Of a stretch of DNA of 10,858 nt, positions 7,789 through 10,858 are shown in pieces. The notes beneath the pieces were generated by a model, which searched no databases, was not told where the DNA came from, and saw only the letters and a list, made by a program, of their open reading frames with translations. The DNA comes from Polyrhizophydium stewartii (lineage: Eukaryota > Chytridiomycota > Chytridiomycetes > Rhizophydiales). The DNA lies in assembly GCA_027604665.1 (NCBI GenBank), contig JADGIZ010000631.1, forward strand, positions 1 to 10,858, in the 5' to 3' direction. The translations under genes were made by a program, and so were the position numbers. The number at the start of each line of letters is the position of its first letter. Within the stretch, counting starts at the first letter, position 1.

Positions 7789-8045
7789 CTGGGGCGGGCC
7801 GGAGCGACGTAGGGCGAAGCCCGGTCGCGGAGTGACCGGAGCCTTGTAAAGGCTCCTACGTCACGTCCGCGACCGGCCCCCCATCGAAGATGGGGGGGCC
7901 GCCGGTGCTTCAAGCACCGGGCCTCAGAAGAGCTTCTGAGGCGACGTCGCACCTGCGAGGCCTAGAAAGGCCCCGGGACCCCTAAAGGGGTCCCGGGCGG
8001 AGGCGACGTCGCGACCTAGCGGTCGCGGGGCGAGCGTAGCGCATA
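7789..8045. repeat. Largest GC-rich hairpin block
   Basis: About 250 bases made almost entirely of palindromes: GGGCGAAGCCC at 7813-7823; the 46-bp segment 7824-7869 with the inverted 19-base hairpin at 7838-7856; a long C-run / G-run hairpin at 7875-7900 with loop near GAAG; the 59-bp compound repeat at 7892-7950; GGCCT / AGGCC at 7959-7972; an 11-bp hairpin CCCGGGACCCC / GGGGTCCCGGG with loop TAAA at 7972-7997; GCGACGTCGC at 8003-8012; then CGCGACC / GGTCGCG around TAGC at 8011-8028. The 18 bases 7949-7966 occur inverted at 10762-10779. Modules from three other blocks are joined here, making it the best key to module order. Confidence 0.93.
7892..7950. repeat. GC-rich compound hairpin repeat, copy 2
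   Basis: Identical over 59 bases to 1-59. Unlike copy 1, its upstream side is visible: the leading G-run is the right arm of a C-run / G-run hairpin beginning at 7875. Downstream it diverges from copy 1 immediately after GCGACGTCGC. Confidence 0.95.
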
Positions 8046-8711
8046 TCTAGTAAGAAATAACCTAAGGTGTTGTAAACGCAGAAAGTAGAAAGCTTCGTAG
8101 ATGATAGGGCAATCTCGGCGTCAAGTTGCTGCCTCCGCGAATTGCTCAAATCCAACTTAGCCGCAGCGGAGCTGCTCCAGGCTCACCTCTTTTGATTCAA
8201 TCACAATACTACTTGTATTATCTAATAGCTCTTTTAGCTTTGATCCCTCTCTGATTATTAATATCAACTCTATACCTATTATATAGCCGCTCTATGAGGA
8301 TACACTCCGAGTCACTATTTATTATGATGCTCAATCCTAGTTGCTTTGCAACCTAATACCAAATACTTTATTATTGAGTCAAACTACTTAAATAGTTTTA
8401 GTTTAATCAACATATGAATGTCGATTGTGTCGATTAAGTCTAGTTTTAAATAAGTAGTTCATCCAATTGATAAAACCTTTAAATAACCAGACCACGCTAA
8501 AGGTTAGTGGTCCAAGTTAATATACAGTAGCAGTAATTAATCGGATATAATCTTTACCTTATCAATGCATTATTATCTTAGAACAACTCCCGTAAATGAA
8601 TGGAATTACTCGTGAATGATTTGGAGTTAGGCTCTAGACATGACCCTATATTCTATGAAATAGGCATAATTGAATTTAGATCGAATTAGTTCAATTTTAT
8701 CCTGATCTTTA
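8046..8711. other. AT-rich non-coding spacer with a long imperfect hairpin
   Basis: No gene or RNA recognised. Bases 8161-8176 are the inverted copy of the GCAGC hairpin at 6894-6909. Bases 8382-8459 form a long imperfect AT-rich inverted repeat. GACCAC / GTGGTC near 8490-8513 gives a 6-bp hairpin. A T-rich stretch at about 8200-8345 reads as hydrophobic residues in one frame only if TGA is taken as Trp, which is not enough to call a gene. Confidence 0.55.
8382..8459. repeat. Long imperfect AT-rich inverted repeat
   Basis: AACTACTTA (8382-8390) pairs perfectly with TAAGTAGTT (8451-8459). Farther in, TTTAATC (8402-8408) faces GATTAAG (8432-8438), with partial pairing between. The loop of about 23 bases holds the start of a GTCGATT direct repeat. 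It differs from the GC family in size and composition. Confidence 0.6.
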
Positions 8712-8830
8712 AGCGGCGGGTGTGGCGTAGGCGAAGGCCGGCCACTCCGCGACCGGAGCCTTTACAAGGCTCCCCCGGATCCTTCAGATCCGGGCCTCAG
8801 AAGAGCTTCTGAGGCGACGTCGCGGCCGCG
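8712..8830. repeat. Block of GC-rich hairpins
   Basis: Order: GGTGTGGCGTAGG at 8719-8731; GGCCGGCC near 8736; the 19-base hairpin at 8755-8773 (same orientation as 465-483 and 10785-10803); an 8-bp hairpin CCCGGATC / GATCCGGG with loop CTTCA at 8774-8794; the CCTCAGAAG palindrome at 8795-8814; GCGACGTCGC at 8814-8823, running on into GCGGCCGCG. The 34 bases 8790-8823 equal 26-59, and 8790-8828 match 4463-4501 inverted with one difference. This block combines modules that occur apart elsewhere. Confidence 0.92.
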
Positions 8831-8950
8831 ATTTAGGTGTTTTTCTAATTGTATGGAATTAGATGAAAGGTATTAGTTTAACCATTACTACAACTTTATT
8901 GTGAATATAATCTTGATTAGCTGCTACATTTGATGGATATTTATCAGTTA

Positions 8951-9145
8951 TCTTGGCCGCGACGTCGCCTATTGAATTATTCATCGGGCCCGTGAACGCG
9001 CAGCTCGCGCAGGCTAGGGCCCTAACCGGCCCGCCCCTTGAGGGGCCGGTCGCGGTCGTGACGTCGCCTCATCGCCGCTTTGCAGCTTCTTATGTTCCTC
9101 AGGCTAACCTGACCACCTTCGGTGGGCTCCGCGCCAAGGTTGCTT
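8951..9145. repeat. GC-rich hairpin region with an open frame across it
   Basis: GCGACGTCGC lies at 8959-8968 and a variant, GTGACGTCGC, at 9058-9067. Between them 9026-9049 fold as CCGG and CCCC around TTGA; this shares CCGGCCCGCCCC and TTGAGGGG with the hairpin at 10811-10831. Farther on are CAGG / CCTG (9100-9111) and CCACC / GGTGG with loop TTC (9113-9125). A 66-codon frame (ATG-less, from 8953 to TGA at 9151) stays open across all this. Codons in 9061-9145 look superficially natural, but GC-rich DNA rarely produces stops, and no family is recognisable. Confidence 0.75.
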
Positions 9146-9890
9146 CATGTTGATTTACTGCAAATTTCTGTAGGACCTTTATATAACACTCCTGTCTAAG
9201 TTGAACTTATAGAAACTCTCTAATCTAGTATTACTATTCAAGATGCACCTGTTTGAAGTATCAGATTAGCAGTCACTCATAGATTTGACAACTTGTTAAC
9301 CAACAGGGAAAGACTGGACATTGATTAGGGCAACATTATCTGTTAACTTGTCTGAATAGATTAGCTTCATCCAATCTCATCTTGAATTAGGTAGTGTTAC
9401 CAAGAGTCTAAATCAGTTTAGATGTTGATAATTAAAATTCAGCTTTAAAAATGAGTAGTAGATTCTCCATAGAACATAGTTACTCATAGATGCTAATCGA
9501 CACCATCCCATCTTCCATTCAAGTGATCTTGAATTGCTTTGACCTAATTCTCTAATCCATCAATGAATATCTTTTACTTATGCTTAGTCTATCATTAAGT
9601 AAGTAATCGTAGTAGTATAATATTGGTCATAGCATTATTGTTAGACTTACAGTTTAAGGTTTTAATGGTAAGAGGTGGGTGATCCTTTCATTTAATTACG
9701 AGTCTATTATGACCTCTATGCTACTAGTTAAAAACGTTATACCTTCAATTGTTAAAGTGGAAATATGGGTTATTGAAAATTCTGATATTGTATAAGCATT
9801 AAACTAAGTATAAGTACAATTTACATATGAATCTACTAAGGCTTTAGAATTCAACATTTAATTTGAGCCATTGAAAAGGTATGCAGATAG
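9146..9890. other. AT-rich spacer, nothing recognised
   Basis: About 745 bases near 27% G+C in the line counted, with stops in all frames, no RNA motif and no module of the GC family. Confidence 0.55.
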
Positions 9891-9914
9891 ATTGGCGCGA
9901 CTAGTCGCGCTAAT
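9891..9914. repeat. 24-base palindrome
   Basis: GCGCGACTAGTCGCGC (9895-9910) is a perfect 16-base palindrome. Three further pairs and one G-T pair extend it to 24 bases with no loop. It is followed by a short GC run, CGCCCCTCCGGGCCG, to 9929. The CGCGAC edge recalls the GC family, but the central CTAG replaces the usual GACGTC centre. Confidence 0.8.
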
Positions 9915-9931
9915 CGCCCCTCCGGGCCGAT

Positions 9932-10482
9932 TTATTGTAGTTAATAAAAGTTTTTCCATAGTCAATTACTTATACATTAACCTTTATTTCAATTATACAT
10001 TTAGGGTCCTAACCTATACCTGATCAGATATTGATGTGGTATTATTGAGCTATGAATAAACTCGCTCTTCCTTGAAACCTAATAATGGATGAATTATTGA
10101 GCCTACCCTCATAAAGCAATTTATATAAGACCTTCGATCCTCTGGATCGACAATTACATAATTTATCACAGCTAAGTTTATCCAATTCGTCCGGAGTGAC
10201 TGTTATTTATCAAGAGAAACACCAAATCTTTACAATGTTAATTTTCGATTAGTTCTTCTAGTTGATAATAGACTCATCTTTGATTATTAGATAGCAAATA
10301 GAGTGGGCATTTTAGAAATGGGAGTGATGAGAGGGGGGAACCACGAGATAACCAACACCAACTTCTTCTCTTATAACTAAAACAACAACCATCAGTAGAA
10401 CAGATAGCATAAATAGAGCCAAATACCAAAAGTACTCTCTAAATGGATAATAAGATAATTGACCAAAACCTCGATGATTATG
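9932..10482. other. AT-rich spacer with one small hairpin
   Basis: No gene or RNA recognised. TCGATCC (10134-10140) and GGATCGA (10144-10150) form a perfect 7-bp hairpin with loop TCT. Confidence 0.55.
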
Positions 10483-10506
10483 TGGGCCCGGCGCCGCGGC
10501 TTCGCG
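10483..10506. repeat. Short GC-rich palindromic island
   Basis: GGGCCC, GGCGCC and GCCGCGGC overlap in 24 bases within AT-rich DNA. It is too short to assign to a known module, and is perhaps a remnant of a block. Confidence 0.5.
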
Positions 10507-10699
10507 ATTTAAAGGGTAACCCTAAATTAGATAACAATGATAGCTATGATGATTTTAGAAATGGGACCTAAATGAGAAAACCACCAAAACGCTATCACGG
10601 TCGCGACTCCTTGCGATCATTTGACTATCTAATACGAATAAGTGGGTAAATAGGGGAGATAAATCTGAGATAAGGGACTAGAGAAGACAGAATCGTGGA

Positions 10700-10858
10700 G
10701 GTGGAGCCAGGGACCGGTCGCGGCTAGCCTCCACCCCGGATCTTAAGAGATCCGGGGGCCCTCTAGGCCTCGCAGGTGCTAGTAGGAGCCTTTACAAGGC
10801 TCCGGTCGCTCCGGCCCGCCCCCTTGAGGGGCGGGGGGCCCCTACAGGGGGCCCGTCA
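10700..10858. repeat. GC-rich hairpin block at the window end
   Basis: GGTGGAG (10700-10706) can pair with CTCCACC (10729-10735) around ACCGGT. A 10-bp hairpin CCCCGGATCT / AGATCCGGGG with loop TAAG follows (10734-10757). TCTAGGCCTCGCAGGTGC (10762-10779) is the inverse of 7949-7966. The 19-base hairpin is at 10785-10803, inside 36 bases identical to 454-489. CCCGCCCC / GGGGCGGG (10815-10835) and GGGCCCC / GGGGCCC (10836-10854) end the block. The window closes inside or just after it. Confidence 0.9.

Noticed and set aside
7713..7952. 79-codon minus-strand frame
   Set aside because: Its first half is translated hairpin sequence and its second half AT-rich spacer, with no motif and no plausible start signal.
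8953..9153. 66-codon frame with natural-looking codons over 9061-9150
   Set aside because: GC-rich DNA has few stops, the frame spans several hairpins, and no protein family is recognisable.
1..10858. CRISPR array, from many similar short palindromic repeats
   Set aside because: The repeats are not evenly spaced, vary in type, occur in both orientations and abut directly instead of alternating with unique spacers. No cas-like gene is present.
1..10858. Rho-independent terminators, from GC-rich hairpins
   Set aside because: The stems are not followed by U-runs on either strand, they occur in chains, and there are no genes for them to terminate.

Overview
No gene can be recognised in this window. 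I looked on both strands for conserved organellar or bacterial protein motifs, for the universal core motifs of small- and large-subunit rRNA, and for tRNA T-arms and D-arms, and found none that hold up. The open reading frames are short (107 codons at most), rarely begin with ATG, carry no recognisable domain, and are no longer or more numerous than a rough estimate predicts for random DNA of this composition.

The window does contain a striking family of GC-rich hairpin repeats set in much more AT-rich DNA. They lie in blocks at about 1-60, 188-332, 443-620, 4453-4612, 5551-5592, 7549-7610, 7789-8045, 8712-8830, 8951-9145, 9891-9931, 10483-10506 and 10700-10858. Each block is a chain of short perfect or near-perfect palindromes with 2-5 base loops. 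The same modules recur in different orders and in both orientations. Examples are a 19-base hairpin beginning GGAGCC (six copies), a 20-base palindrome beginning CCTCAGAAG (four copies) and the 10-base palindrome GCGACGTCGC (seven exact copies). The longest exact match is 59 bp, between 1-59 and 7892-7950.

The sequence between blocks falls into two kinds. From about 660 to 3740 it is close to 42-48% G+C in the lines I counted, with no member of the hairpin family. From about 3840 to the end the spacers are near 25-30% G+C and hold AT-rich inverted repeats, a 32-bp direct repeat (5772-5803 and 5984-6015) and a few isolated palindromes.

The best reading is non-coding DNA from an expanded, repeat-laden organelle genome. 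The closest parallels I know are the palindrome-rich plastid and mitochondrial DNAs of chlorophycean green algae (Volvox, and especially Haematococcus lacustris, whose very large plastid genome is mostly non-coding and shares hairpin repeats with its mitochondrial DNA). Fungal mitochondrial GC clusters are an alternative. This assignment rests on architecture alone and is moderate to low confidence. The interest of the window lies in how the hairpin modules are built, copied, inverted and broken, not in encoded proteins.
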